A stretch of 64,000 nt of DNA, from assembly GCF_024679095.1 (NCBI RefSeq), contig NC_066571.1, positions 2,858,283-2,922,282 of the forward strand. The letters are read 5' to 3'. Of the stretch, positions 32,101 through 45,323 are shown piece after piece. The DNA is from Eriocheir sinensis. Lineage: Eukaryota; Arthropoda; Malacostraca; Decapoda; Varunidae. Position 1 is the first letter of the stretch. Every line of letters begins with the position of its first letter. Below the pieces are notes generated by a model. That model was not told the DNA's origin and ran no database searches. It saw nothing but the letters and a program-made list of their open reading frames with translations. A program made the translations under genes and the position numbers.

Positions 32101-32340
32101 GGGCTGCGAATGGTCTTTTTTTTTTTCATAGGGAGTCATTTAAACAGGATCGTCCATGTTGTCTTTGGTGTGTTTAAGATAGTGGCGGCGGTGAAATACT
32201 CCTCTCCCCGCCTTATCTGCTGCCCGGGAAGATCTTCACGTCCCGCCCGTCAGTCCCCGCGCTTATCTGCATAAATATCTTCCTCAAGGCTTCTGTTCTT
32301 TTGCTTCTGTATCCATATTTTCCGCTGGTTTGTTGAAAAT

Positions 32341-32453
<113 letters not shown>

Positions 32454-32464
32454 ACCCCTTTGTC

Positions 32465-32945
32465 TGTTTATTCGTCAGTTAGTCAGTCAGTTCGTCAGTC
32501 AGTGAATCGCTTTGTAAGTCAGTCGTTAGTCACTTTGTTCGTTAGATAGTCAGCCCTTTCGTCAGTCAGTCAATCAGTCAGTGAGTCACTTCATAAGTCA
32601 GTCAATTAGTCAGTCACTTCGCTAGTTAGCTAATCAGTTTGTATCATTCTCCGGCATTTCGTCTGTTAGTCAGTCAGTCACTCACTCTATCCGTCAATCT
32701 GCCAGTCTGTCCGTTCGTCAATCAGTCCATTTGTCCGTTTTTTTCAGTCAGTCAATCAGCACTCCTATACTTAACCTGTCTTTTCGTTCACCAGTCCGTC
32801 AGTCAGTCAGTCAGTCAGTCAGTCAGTCAGTCAGTCAGTCCATTCTTCCGTTCGTCAGTGCATGAGGCAGTCGATTTATCTGTTCTCCAATCCCTTAACC
32901 TGTCCGCACGTCCATCAATCCGTCAGTCAGTACGTCTGCCCGCGT
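32465..32945. repeat. (CAGT)n tetranucleotide field
   Basis: Decayed CAGT units with a perfect run at about 32797-32840, interleaved with TTCGTCAGTCAGT and CCGTTCGTC segments. It resembles 16240-16765. Confidence 0.85.
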
Positions 32946-33488
32946 GGGTGTTTCCTGGAAGGCCGCATTGATCCGCTGGGGAAGGAAGGACAACTGCTTG
33001 ACAAACAAACACACACATACCACCGGAGGCACTCACCTGGCGCGGGGGCGGGCAGGTGAGGCGGTGAAGCAGCAGGTGATCCGGCGCTACTCTGCCTCCA
33101 AGCACCAACATTAGTCAGCATACCCAGCACCCTCACTGCTGACCCTGCTGATGGAGGTGTAGTTTTCTTTCCTTCTTACATTTTTGTACCTTCACTTATT
33201 TTTCTTTTATTCCTTTTGTCTTTGTACCGGGACTACTTTTTCTCACCTTCAACGTTTTTTTTTTATTTTTCACCCTCGATGCTTTTCTTCACTTACTGTC
33301 TTTATTCATATTTTCCTTTATGTATTTTTTTTTTACACTTTGACCACTTCGTTTTTTTTTTTTTTTGGTGCTGCTGATGGAATTTTTTTAAATATTTTTT
33401 AGCGCAGTAAGAATCCAGAATTACGAAGGAAGTCAACAAAAGCAATCTGTAAAAGAGACGCATAAAAAAATATAAAGGAGAAAAAAAG

Positions 33489-33489
<1 letters not shown>
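32946..33489. other. Complex then T-rich spacer
   Basis: GC-balanced to about 33150, with a strong minus-strand donor motif, CAG|GTGAGTGCC, at 33038/33037. T-rich to 33400. No exon can be confirmed. Confidence 0.45.
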
Positions 33490-33539
<50 letters not shown>

Positions 33540-33620
33540 CCCCCTCCCCCACTCCAACAACCTCTCTCACACACACACAACACCCCCCTCACCCCCCCGA
33601 CACACTCACACACACCTCTC
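33490..33620. repeat. (CA)n with CA/CCCCC-rich flank
   Basis: A perfect (CA)n of about 48 bp (33490-33538), followed by imperfect CACACA and CCCCC segments. Confidence 0.9.
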
Positions 33621-33881
33621 GCCGCGCTCCTCTGCCGTAAACACACTTTCTTCAATAACATGTAATAATCACGTTCGCGCCATCTCGTTCCAGCAGCGCC
33701 ACAATAGCCAAACTTTCGCGGGCTTCCTTTTCCAACAAGAGTCGTAAAGAGGCGAACACAACACCGATTAAGGCAAAAAATATCACCCTCCTGTCGATTA
33801 CGGTTAATTTTGCTTCGGTTTTATGAGAGTACAAGTTAATCAGCGGAATATTAACAACGGCGGAAGGAAACGCGTAATGGG

Positions 33882-33885
<4 letters not shown>

Positions 33886-33964
<79 letters not shown>
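33886..33964. repeat. (GA)n
   Basis: A perfect tract of about 79 bp. The DNA between 33660 and 33885 is complex, with no recognised feature. Confidence 0.95.
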
Positions 33965-33966
<2 letters not shown>

Positions 33967-34162
33967 AACTCCTTATCTCATAATATCAGCTTGACAACAT
34001 TCTTTCCTCAGAGTGCGGGGCGGGGTGGAGCAGGGTGGAGCGGGGCGTGGCGTGGGTGGGGTCATGGGTGGGCGTGGGGTGTATGCGCGCTACCCCCCCC
34101 CCCCCGCCACCCCGGTATGGCGTGGGGCTGATCCGGGAGAGATTTAAACCATCACTCGCTTA

Positions 34163-34435
34163 GGGAGGCGGTGGCCTAGTGGATAAGGTGGTGAGCTTGG
34201 GATCGGACTGATGTCGACGCATGGGTTCGAATCCCCACCAGTGCTACCTTGAAACTTTGTGTCATTTGCCGAGTGGCTTAAAATAGATGAGCTTTGGGGT
34301 GGGCCTTTCAGGTGCCACTATAAAACCCGCGCCCGCACCACTAACGGGCCTGCCTCTGAGCAACACCGAAGAGGCAGAATATGCCTACGGTGCATATGGG
34401 CTAACACGTAAAAAAAAAAAAAAAAAAAATATGTG
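34163..34435 (+). mobile_element. Complete-looking tRNA-derived SINE with poly(A)
   Basis: The head (34163-34245) has an A box, TGGCCTAGTGGATAAGG, and a B box, GGGTTCGAATCCCC. A body of about 165 bp follows, with no homology recognised, and a run of 20 A (34410-34429). CGCTTA flanks the element at 34157-34162 and 34436-34441, a likely 6-bp target-site duplication. The intact promoter boxes and clean poly(A) suggest a relatively young insertion. Confidence 0.8.
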
Positions 34436-34441
34436 CGCTTA

Positions 34442-35880
34442 TCTTGTGCTTTAAGTCTGGGAAACCTTCGTGTGTGTGTGTGTGTGTGTATGAGTGTTTA
34501 TATACATCTAACCTTAAAACCTCACTTGTTGCTCAATAGAATAGTCATAACACAAACTCCAATGAGCGGTATCTTTTATTTCCTCCGTTCATTCTTTAGC
34601 GTTAATTGACAAAGAGCACCAATGTATCGTTCCCGGCTCAAGTTACAGGCGAGCAGCATCGGGAAGGGTCAGGTGTTGTCCCTCCCTTCAGCTGTTAGTC
34701 TAGCCAACATTTCATTTTCTGACACGAGATGACTATAGTAGACACTAGATACTCGCCTCCTCACTCTTCATCAAGCCAGCGTTGAAGCCATGCACGGTCC
34801 TTGCAGCGATGTGACTGAATGAACTGGAGATTTGGAAGTTATTTGTTTCCTGATTGAACGCAAGACAGTTCTTTCTCCTCCTCCCTCGTCTCTCGCCTGT
34901 GGGTCCTCCACCGGTCGACTCACAAGGGTTGGGGATATTTATGTGCGGGCGATGGTATCTGGAGGCCTCGTGGGTCTGTGCTCCATCAGGCTGTGGCGTC
35001 TTTTCAGCATCAACAGACTCAGAAACAGCTGATAAATCTGTGACAGGGAAGGGGAGTCAGTGCGTCCCGGTAGTTGTTAGATATGAAAGGTGTCCCCACA
35101 AATCAAGCTCCCCGTCCAAGCACACACTGAGGCCCGATGTCCCGGAGTGAATGGGACTAAATAAGCCTCTTTATGGGCCCTTTGAGCCTAATGACGCACA
35201 GGGGCACTCGGGTTATCTCCACGAGCACCTTTGTTTACCTCCGCCCCGTGAGAAAACCCTCGCCAGTACCCTCTCCCTATAACACGGCCTGAACGGCGCC
35301 TCTCATTATGCTGTATCGTGGGCGCCCCGAGAGCAGCCTTCGGTAATGGCCAGGTAATGTGGGATGGATGAGGGAGTCGGCTTTCCTTAACGTGAGAGGA
35401 ACCAGGAGGCAGAAGGGTCTGGTGAGGCGCCATAAATCAGGCGGGGAGCCCCGAGCCGCGAGGAGGTGTTTAGGAGGCTGCGGCGAGGCCCTGCCCGCCA
35501 TGTCCCCGCCCCCTCACCGCACCGCCCCGCCGCCGCCACCTTCGTCGCGGCCGCCAGGTGGTCGCGTCCGCCCCCTCCGTGGTGGTCGTGTCGCCGCTGG
35601 AGGTGATTGTCGTTTTATTGCTCTCTTACTTTCTCCACTTGAAGGGTCGGTCATGGGTCGTCCTCCTCCTCCTTTCCTTTCTTTGTCATTGGTATATATA
35701 TTTTACTTTTTATTGTAGTAGTAGTTCCAATTCTGGATTTTTTTTTTGTATTCTTTAGTTTTTTTCTTGTTTGCTATTTTTGGTTATAACTGATCATCAA
35801 CATCGTCAATTCTTTTTCTTACTTTAATTTTTGTTCTTATTGTTTTAATTCTTGTTTTCTTCATCCTGATTTTATATCCG
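34442..35880. other. Long complex DNA without recognised genes
   Basis: Mostly non-repetitive and balanced. It becomes CpG-rich at 35440-35600 and T-rich at 35690-35870. Open frames of up to about 119 codons occur on both strands but lack ATG-plus-splice logic or a recognisable domain. Confidence 0.45.
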
Positions 35881-36720
35881 TTGTCCCTGGGACCTCCCCT
35901 AAGCGTGTCGGCTCCCTGCCTTCAGGAGCCGTGCAGGTGTGTTGACGTTGCCTGGGATGTCCTCGGGTGGCCGCTGCGTGGAGGCTGCACGACGCTACGC
36001 CTCACGGAAGCCCCGGCCTTTCATCCGCCGCCTCAGCACATCCCTTGTCAGCGGCTTGTTTTGGACGCGGGGCGAAGGTTCAAGTTTCTCTCCATTAACC
36101 GCCTAAGTGAAGGCTCGCATTCCGCCGGGTAATTGAGCCTAATTCGGGAGCGGCCGTTGGGCAATCATCCGTCGTTTTAGTGAGACTGACCAAGGCGGCG
36201 CGGCGACCCGCCCAATTATCAGAAATAAATCCATAAATACTTTGGTGTGTAGGGGAGGGGAGCGGCGAGCAGGCTTGGCGCGTCTTGTAATAAAAGTTGG
36301 CTCCCCTCGGGCACCTTTGAAGACCCGGGTGGGCTGCGCTTCCCCGGAGCGGGTGTGTGGGCGGCGGGCGTCACCGGGTAGTCAGCGGCTCGTCGGGTGG
36401 TCGCGCCCCCCGTCAGGAGATCTCAGGCGCACCACTCCCCCTCAAGCCGTCCCACGGTGGGCCGGTGGTCTCGTCGCCCTCGACCCGGGGAACTGTAGCT
36501 CTAAGATGGATTATTTCTGGCTAAAACACCAAATAACCTGACGACCTTATCACTGAAGAAGGTGACTGACTTTTCCTTCTCCCCTCCCTCACCTACCGAG
36601 ACCCTACAAGCGTGCGTGGGCTGGTGGTGGTGGGTAGGGAGAGGGTGCCGGGCCGGGGGGGCGTAGCCAGGCAGGGGCAGGGTCGGGGTGTGCGTTAGGG
36701 TGGGCCATGTGACTGTCTTT
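35881..36720. other. CpG-rich complex DNA
   Basis: GC-rich and non-repetitive. TAATTGAGCCTAATTC near 36130-36145 is a pair of homeodomain-type motifs. A 99-codon frame at 36242-36541 is Arg/Gly/Pro-biased with no family match that I recognise. It may be regulatory or a non-coding exon. Confidence 0.35.
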
Positions 36721-37309
<589 letters not shown>

Positions 37310-37331
37310 GATGCTCAATAACTGATATACC

Positions 37332-37488
37332 ATTTCTGTGTTCGCTAATTGCTTTGTGTTTGTTCCAGGTAAGTGTGAGACGCACCTGAGGCGAGACAGG
37401 CGAGGGAAGGTGAGGCAGGCAGGTAAGGCCAGGGAAGGTTACCTGAGACCGTCTTGAGTGCTGGTGACGAGATCGAGACACACTCACT
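37332..37488 (+). repeat. Dispersed repeat with adjacent acceptor/donor motif, copy 2
   Basis: Collinear with 5092-5250. The branch-site-like CTAAT (37346-37350), the CCAG and the donor GTAAGTGTGAGACGCACC are unchanged, while the flanks differ by substitutions and short indels. The pyrimidine stretch has two T-to-G or C-to-G type changes. Confidence 0.7.
37343..37376 (+). promoter_or_regulatory. Juxtaposed 3'/5' splice signal (ratchet-like)
   Basis: The junction CAG|GTAAGT is at 37368/37369. Together with the AG at 37309-37310 it could instead bound a 58-base exon (37311-37368) that has an early stop in the ATG frame. Function is inferred from the motif only. Confidence 0.4.
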
Positions 37489-37599
37489 TTATGTATCATC
37501 TCTCTATCTATTTATCTATTTCTCTCGCCTGTGTTTAGTATGTTGCTACGTCTACTACTTTCAGTGTTTTATTAAATGTTTGTTTTTATTTGTGTATAC

Positions 37600-37865
37600 T
37601 TAATGCCTCCTCGCCTTTCTAGCTTAATCTATTTATTTAATCTATTTATCTATTTATTTAATCTTCTCATTTCGTCCGTCCTTCTTTCTGTTCAACCCCT
37701 CCTGCCCCACCCTGACCCCTCTCACCTTGCCTTCTTCCCTTCTAGCTTAATGTTTTCTATTATTTTCTTCTCATTACATTCATCCTTCTTCCTGTTCACC
37801 TCCTCCTGCCCCACCCTCCATCCCTCTCACCTTGCCTTCTTCCTTTCGCGTCTTTCTACCCCTTC
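37600..37865. repeat. Diverged tandem duplication, about 110-125 bp
   Basis: TTCTAGCTTAAT at about 37617 and 37741, and CTCACCTTGCCTTCTTCC at about 37719 and 37827, mark two units. Confidence 0.75.
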
Positions 37866-37939
37866 ACTGCTCCTGACACGTAAAGAAGGGTTTTGTGAAC
37901 AGAAGTCAATAGGAGTGTTTGGGAATGTAAGCTTGACGA

Positions 37940-38400
37940 AAGAATGAGTGAAAATTCTTTTGAAGGCAGAGGTGAGTAAACAAACAAACAAAAAATGGAG
38001 GTAAAGAAGCTGCGTTGCGGAGGAAAAGTGAGAAAGGGAAAGGGAAAATGATGCTGAGTATATAATTTCCTTCAGGCGAGGAGGAAAAAGATAGAGAAGA
38101 CGTGTAGGTGAGAGTTCTTTTGAAGTCACAGACGAGTAAATAGAAGAGGTATAAGAGGTGCGTTGAGAAGATAAAGCGTCAAAGAGAAGGAGAAAAATGA
38201 TGATGAATATAGAAATGTTTGTAGGTGAGAGGGAGGGAGAGAAAGAGGAAAGAGAAGGATATAAAGAAGAGGGGGAAGGTGTGTTTGGAGACGTAGACAG
38301 GTGTACAAAAGAGACGGTGACGAGAGGACAGAGGAGGAAGGAAAGGCGTGTTTGAAAATAGAAACAGGTGGACAGTGGGAAGGAGGAAGGCAGGTGTTGA
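37940..38400. repeat. Diverged purine-rich tandem units, about 160 bp
   Basis: TTCTTTTGAAGGCAGAGGTGAG (37953) and TTCTTTTGAAGTCACAGACGAG (38115) head two units that share GTAAA, GGTGCGTTG or GCTGCGTTG, and AAAATGATG. Further weaker copies follow. Confidence 0.65.
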
Positions 38401-38655
38401 TGAGGGACAGGTGAATAAAGGGGACCAGGGATTAATGGAGTCAGGGGCGAGAGTACCTGGAGAAGAGTACCTGGAGGAGAGTACCTGGACCTGGAGATGG
38501 GACGGCAGCCACTCAGATGAGGAGGAGGATGATGGCGTCTGAAAGGTCAAGGGGGTGATCCTGTCCCCGTGGAGTGGCTGGGGGGGAGGGGGTGGAGGGG
38601 GGGGGGGCAGGGTTGTCATGATCCATAAAGTGAGGTGGAGTGTAAGGTGGAAATA
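38401..38655. other. Purine-rich spacer
   Basis: GAGTACCTGGA is repeated three times at about 38450-38490. A G-rich run lies at 38580-38610. No gene is seen. Confidence 0.6.
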
Positions 38656-39400
38656 AGGAGGATCTATTATTACTTTTATTATTTTTATTTTCCCTTTCCT
38701 CTCATTTTCATCTTTTCTTTCATTAGCTCTGTATTTTCTTTCCATTATCTTCTAAGGTTCGTCATGACCCTAAAAGTAAAGGGTCGGGAGTGGGTGTAAG
38801 CATAATTTTTTATCCTCCTTTATCGCGTATTTTCCACTTTTTTCATTTTATAATTTCTCATCCTTTCATTCTTCTGCCATTCGTCAATTTTAAGGTTCGC
38901 AATGACCCAAAAAATAAGGTGATGGATAAGGTGAAAGGCAAGTTTTTCTATAATTCTTTTTACGTTCCTTTTCCTTCCTTTTTCATCTCCTTTCTTAGTC
39001 TATTTTCCTCTCATTATCTCCTAAGGTTCGTCATGATAAAAAAAAATATTAAGTGGTGAGTGGATTCATACTTGAGTTTTTTTTTTACCCTCCTTTTTCG
39101 TTTCTCTTCATTCCTTTTTCATCTCCCCCTTTCTTAGCCATTCACTTTCCCTCCATTATTTTTTAGGGCTCGCATTGGTCCAAATACAGTTGAGTACAGA
39201 GATGGGTTTGTGGACTATGCATGTGTTTGTTATTTTCATCTATTTTTCGTTTCTTTTCTTCCCTTTTTACTTTCCTCCTTTTTCGTCCTCTTACTTGCGC
39301 TCCATTGTCCCCTTCTGAGGTTGGTCATAATCCTAAGTGGGAGGTGGAGAAGGTTGCTCTTTTTTTATTACCCTCTTGTGCTTTTTCTTTAATGCCATTA
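38656..39400. repeat. Diverged satellite-like array, about 140-bp units
   Basis: AAGGTTCGTCATGA and its variants occur at 38754, 38892, 39023, 39165 and 39318 (spacings 131-153 bp). Each is preceded by a T-rich half with TTTCCATTAT-like ends and followed by a short A/G-rich half. Five units are visible. Confidence 0.8.
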
Positions 39401-39770
39401 CTGTTTATTTGTAGCTTCTTTTCTTCTCATCTTCTCTACCGCCTTTGCCATATCTTTATTTCCTTCACCTCAGTTTTATTCGTCTATTCTTTTCTTTCTC
39501 TTTTTCTAGTTCAGTATGTTGTTCTCCATCCCTCTTTGTTCTCTTATATCTCCAGTTCTTCTTTCACTTCGTCCTTTCTTTTCTTTTGTTTTCTAGTTCA
39601 TTATTTTCTCTAGTTCTGTCCTCAATCTTTTTTCCTTCATTTCATTCCATCATTGTCTTCTTTTTTATATTCCCTTTCATTCTTATCTATTTCTTCCCTT
39701 CGCCCTCCATTCCTTTCTTTCCTTTTACCTTCTCCCATTCGTCGTTCCCAAGTTATTTGCAGGTGTAAAT
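39401..39770. repeat. T-rich degenerate tract
   Basis: CTTTTCTT-type imperfect repeats with no recognised gene. Confidence 0.6.
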
Positions 39771-39824
39771 ATAGACGCATTCCTGGAGGAGGGAATTCTT
39801 TGGCGATACCTGGATAGAGACTCC

Positions 39825-39826
<2 letters not shown>

Positions 39827-39919
<93 letters not shown>
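39827..39919. repeat. (CA)n, 93 bp
   Basis: A perfect dinucleotide tract, followed by complex DNA to about 40030. Confidence 0.95.
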
Positions 39920-39921
<2 letters not shown>

Positions 39922-40029
39922 CCTCCCCCCTCCTCCTCCCACACACTGTTATTGAACTCTAAGAAATCCACTCTCCTTGCAGTTCGCTCTTGACAATCTC
40001 TCGTTTTGTGTTGAGCTTCATATGTCGAC

Positions 40030-40230
40030 GTGTGTGTTGGGTGGATGGGTGGGGGGGATGATGGCTGGAGGATAGGAGTGGGTAGGTTGTTGGGTAAGGG
40101 GGCAAGGTAGTGGATAGGTTGTTGGGTAGTGGGGATGGGAATTGATAGCTTGTTTGGGGGGGAGAAAGGTAGAGAGTAGGTTGTTGGGTGGTGGGTAATG
40201 TGAGTGGGCAGGATCTTGGGTGGGTCGATG
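40030..40230. repeat. GGTTGTTGGGTAG-type degenerate repeat
   Basis: AGGTTGTTGGGT recurs at about 40084, 40117 and 40178 in a G/T-rich background. Balanced CpG-containing DNA follows to 40450 with no recognised gene. Confidence 0.7.
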
Positions 40231-40454
40231 TGTGTCTTGCTGGAATGACAGCCGCGAGAATGAAAGTCACGCCGGAGGGAAAGCCTGGAGGCAAAAATAA
40301 CATTACCATGCAGAGTGAAAGTGACGGCGCGGGTCCCAGGCGCGGCCCCTGGGGTATGCCGCCGCCGCGTCGCCTCTCCGCCCTCTGATGGTGGCTGGGA
40401 CAGGGAGGCGTGTTGTGGGGCCTGGCTGCCACATGGCCCGCGACATATTTCGTT

Positions 40455-40851
40455 CATACTTAGGAGGACCGCTAGGATAGGAGGTTAGGAAGGGAAGTAG
40501 AGAGCCAGTCAGGAGGCTCGGTAGAAAAGATTAGGAAGGGAAGCAGAAACCGTCAGGAGGATCGTTAGAAGAGGAGGTTAGAGAGTATAGTAAAAAATGT
40601 TTGGAAGATCGGAAGAGCAAGAGGTTTGAGAGGTAAAGACAGTGAAGAGGAGATGGAGATTGTTAGGAAAGAAAGTTATGGCAGTCCGGAAGATTGGTGG
40701 GGAGGAGGAAGTTAGAAAGGGGAGTAAAAACTGTAATGAAGAAGTTAGAAGATCGGAAGAAGTAGATATTTGAGAGGTAAAGTCAGCGAGGAAGAAAAGA
40801 GATGGTTAGAAAAGGAAGTTAAGGCAGTCGAGAGGATTAATAAGGGAAGAG
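40455..40851. repeat. Diverged purine-rich tandem repeat
   Basis: CAGGAGGATCGTTAGAAGAG, GTTAGGAAGGGAAGTAGA and variants recur at about 45-60 bp. A longer repeat pairs AGATCGGAAGAGCAAGAGGT near 40607 with AGATCGGAAGAAGTAGATAT near 40751. Confidence 0.7.
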
Positions 40852-40950
40852 GAAGCAAGTAGCGACTAGCGGGCTTTTTTTTTTGTTATTATTGTTTCCT
40901 TTTTTTTGTGCCCTTGTGCTGTCTCCGTTGTTGTAAAAAAAAAAGAAAAA
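40852..40950 (+). mobile_element. Short T-rich poly(A)-ended retroposon, copy C
   Basis: 5'-truncated copy. It starts at AGCAAGTAGCG, carries the GGGC core, two T runs and TGTGCCCTTGTGCTGTCTCC, and ends in a run of 10 A (40935-40944) with a further A-rich tail. Confidence 0.7.
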
Positions 40951-41244
40951 CACTATCCTGGCAAAGCTAAAAAAGGAAAAGTATAGTCAGGCGGCGGCAG
41001 ACTATAAGTGTGTGGCGGTTGTGCGGGGGTCTCGTATGCTCCTCACCGCCTCCTTCAGGTGTCCCATTACTCAGGTGTGAAGTAATACCCCCCGCGGCAG
41101 TGCTGGCGGCGGCGGGTGCTTGATTGGCGTACAGGCTGACGGTGGGCATTGTTCACCTTGGGATTAGAGTTGTTCAGAGTGCGTCGCGGCCTAGAACTGG
41201 ACCATGATAAACTTTATATACTCCTTGGATCGACACTCTTGAAG
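40951..41244. other. Complex GC-balanced DNA
   Basis: No gene is recognised. CAGGTGT occurs twice near 41057-41080. Confidence 0.45.
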
Positions 41245-41410
41245 GACTAAGGGCCATATTTTTAAACATTTCTGCGCCCAAGACCACGTACTTTACTAGT
41301 CTTTCGTGGGAGTTTAGGGCATTTCCAGGGGTACTTTTATGATCCTGGTGGTTGTCTGAGCCTTCTGTACCGTGAACCTAAAAGAACACTCATTAGAACT
41401 CGATTAACCT
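41245..41410 (-). repeat. Dispersed repeat family, copy 2
   Basis: Reverse complement of the family at 23385-23560, with AGTTCTAATGAG, AGGTTCACGGTACAGAAGG, CACCAGGATCA and ACCCCTGGAAATGC in order. It has no intact frame matching the other copy, so the family is probably non-coding. Confidence 0.65.
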
Positions 41411-41654
41411 CCTTTTTGGCCTCTGGAAATAGTGGGTGTGAGGGGTGGGAGCATCTGACAATACCAACCTAAATACCAGACCACGGAAGGCAAAGATTTT
41501 ACTGCCTGAAATATTATTGGGTTGCACGAACGAATCTTTAAGAACATTGCCTTAACGGGGTCGTCGCCTTTTGGGGGTTAACCTGGCAGGGGAGTGACGC
41601 CCCATTGCCTTTCTCCTTCCTTTAATCTCATCTCGGTACCCCCACGATGGTAGG

Positions 41655-41660
<6 letters not shown>
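41411..41660. other. Complex DNA
   Basis: Balanced sequence with no recognised gene or repeat. Confidence 0.5.
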
Positions 41661-41701
<41 letters not shown>

Positions 41702-41719
41702 CCAAATGATACTCCTTAC

Positions 41720-41757
<38 letters not shown>
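41661..41757. repeat. Inverted (GT)n / (CA)n pair
   Basis: (GT)n at 41661-41699 and (CA)n at 41721-41757 are separated by only 21 bases. They are complementary and could extrude as a hairpin or cruciform. Confidence 0.95.
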
Positions 41758-43330
<1,573 letters not shown>

Positions 43331-43371
43331 CCCAAAGCCCACGCATCAATCACGAGAAGGAGCGGCTGCGG

Positions 43372-43373
<2 letters not shown>

Positions 43374-43426
<53 letters not shown>
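43374..43426. repeat. (CA)n
   Basis: A perfect tract of about 53 bp at the boundary between the purine field (42690-43310) and the pyrimidine field (43500-43990). Confidence 0.95.
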
Positions 43427-43427
<1 letters not shown>

Positions 43428-43489
43428 GCATACTCAAGGTGTCGCCTCTCACGGGACACTCACACCCACTCACACACCTGAACCTTACC

Positions 43490-43995
43490 TGGCACTCACC
43501 TGTCCCTTTTACCCTTCCCCTCCCCTCCCCCTTCCCCTACCTCTTCCCCTCCTCCCCTTCCCTGTCTTTCCCTTATCCCTCCTCTCTTCATATGCCATTC
43601 ATACTCCCACCCTTCCCCCTCCCTCCCCTCTCCCCTCCGTGCCTCTTCCCTCTCTTCCCTCTCTTGGTACCATTCATTCTCTCTCCTTCCCCCTGCCTCC
43701 TCCTCCCCCTTTCCTTCTCCTTTCCTCTCCCCTCCCTGTTATTCTCCTCTCCCCTCGCTCTTCATATACTAATCTTTCGCTCTTTCTTTCCCTTCTCTTT
43801 CCTCCCCCCTCCCCATTCCTCTCCTCCCTTTTCCTCACCCTTCCCTAACTGTCTTCCCCTCTCCCCCTCTCTCCCCATCCCTCCCCTTCCCCCTCATCTC
43901 CCTTTTTTTCGTTCTTTCCCTTTCCTTTCCACTTCCTTCCCTTCCGTTCCCCTCTCCCCTCTCTCTTCCTGTACCATCTCCTCCCCTGACCCTCA
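43490..43995. repeat. CCCCT-rich pyrimidine field
   Basis: Imperfect CCTTCCCCTCCCCTC units, complementary in composition to the purine field on the other side of the (CA)n tract. Confidence 0.85.
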
Positions 43996-44370
43996 CAACA
44001 TCACCTAGTCCGTGTTGCATACTGTTTTGATGGAAGACATTTTAAAATAAGTTTCCCTCTCACACACTCAAAAATAAGGCCCGGGGTATAAAGAATTTGA
44101 TATACACCGTTGATCGATTTAATTTATTTCCTTATTTTGTGTTCACTATTTTTTTCTTTTTTGCTATATTTGTTTTTATTTCATCTATTTCTTTCTATCT
44201 TGATGCAGTGGTTTATGTTTTCTCTTCATTTTTTTCCTTTCTATTTCTTGGGTTTCTTTATATTTGTTTATTTTTGTTTATTCTTTTAGTTATGTATATT
44301 TATCTGGTTATTTATTCATTTCCTCATTCATTAACCCATTCCCACAAAAGTTTCCTCATCTATAGCACAC

Positions 44371-44375
<5 letters not shown>
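43996..44375. other. T-rich spacer
   Basis: TTTATTT-rich with no recognised gene. Confidence 0.5.
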
Positions 44376-44411
<36 letters not shown>

Positions 44412-45250
44412 AAGTTTTCGCCCCGTCACCGTCCCCCTCACAACACCGCCTCTCGCCACGCTATGAACCTTCCGCTCGAGGCAGTGTGAAGGATTATTTT
44501 TTGCCCTACAGTTATTTTTCCTTCCCTTTCCGTCTACTGTTGCTGTTTTTTCTCCTTCCTCCCTACCTTCCACGCTTCTTATTTTTTCCCTTTCCTCCCC
44601 ACCCTCTACGCACTTCCTTCCACTTCCTTTATCCCCGCTTCTCTCCATCCTTCCTCCATATTCTTTCCTTTTCTCCTATTCAGATCCCGTCTCATATAGA
44701 ACACAAACTTGCACCTTTGTCATAGTACTCCGCTCCCTCCCTCTTTTTTCTTCTTCCTTTCTGTACCTCACCATTGCCATCTGATCGCTACTCTTTCTTT
44801 CCCCAGCCACACCCTAACCTTCCCTCCCAACCGCAAACTTGTCATGGGTTCTCTCTCTACCACTACCACCAACACCCTCGACATGACCCTTACAAGTTTT
44901 CCCTCCCCCTTCGTCACCCCATTACCCCTCTATTATTCAATCTCCATTTCGTCTACCCCCCCCCCCCTATCATCACCTGTTTAACCATCTCCCCACCATC
45001 CAGACACCCTCTTTACTATCTCCTCCACACCTGCAAGTCCCCCATCCACCTCTCACTCCATCGCCTTCCACCAGTCCATCACCACCCTTGCACCCCCTCC
45101 ACCAATCTTCAACCACTCTCCTGCTACCTCTTCCATTTCCACCCCACTCCTCCACCACCTTTTCTCCTCCAACAATCTCCCCCATCACCCCTCCTTTACC
45201 ACCCTCGTCCGTCTACCACCCCAACCCTCCCCCTCTCAGCCTAGCTTTCA
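44376..45250. repeat. (CA)n followed by CT- and CAC-rich DNA
   Basis: (CA)n at about 44376-44408, then pyrimidine-rich DNA, then CCACC/CATCACC-rich DNA to 45240. No gene is recognised. Confidence 0.75.
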
Positions 45251-45323
45251 GGGATCCGCAGCGACAGTCCCAAGTGGGTGAGTAATTGGGGATGAACGGA
45301 AGTCATTACGGGGGCGCTACAGA

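Noticed and set aside
36242..36541. 99-codon Arg/Gly/Pro frame
   Set aside because: No domain, no recognisable exon boundaries; CpG-rich DNA gives long chance frames.
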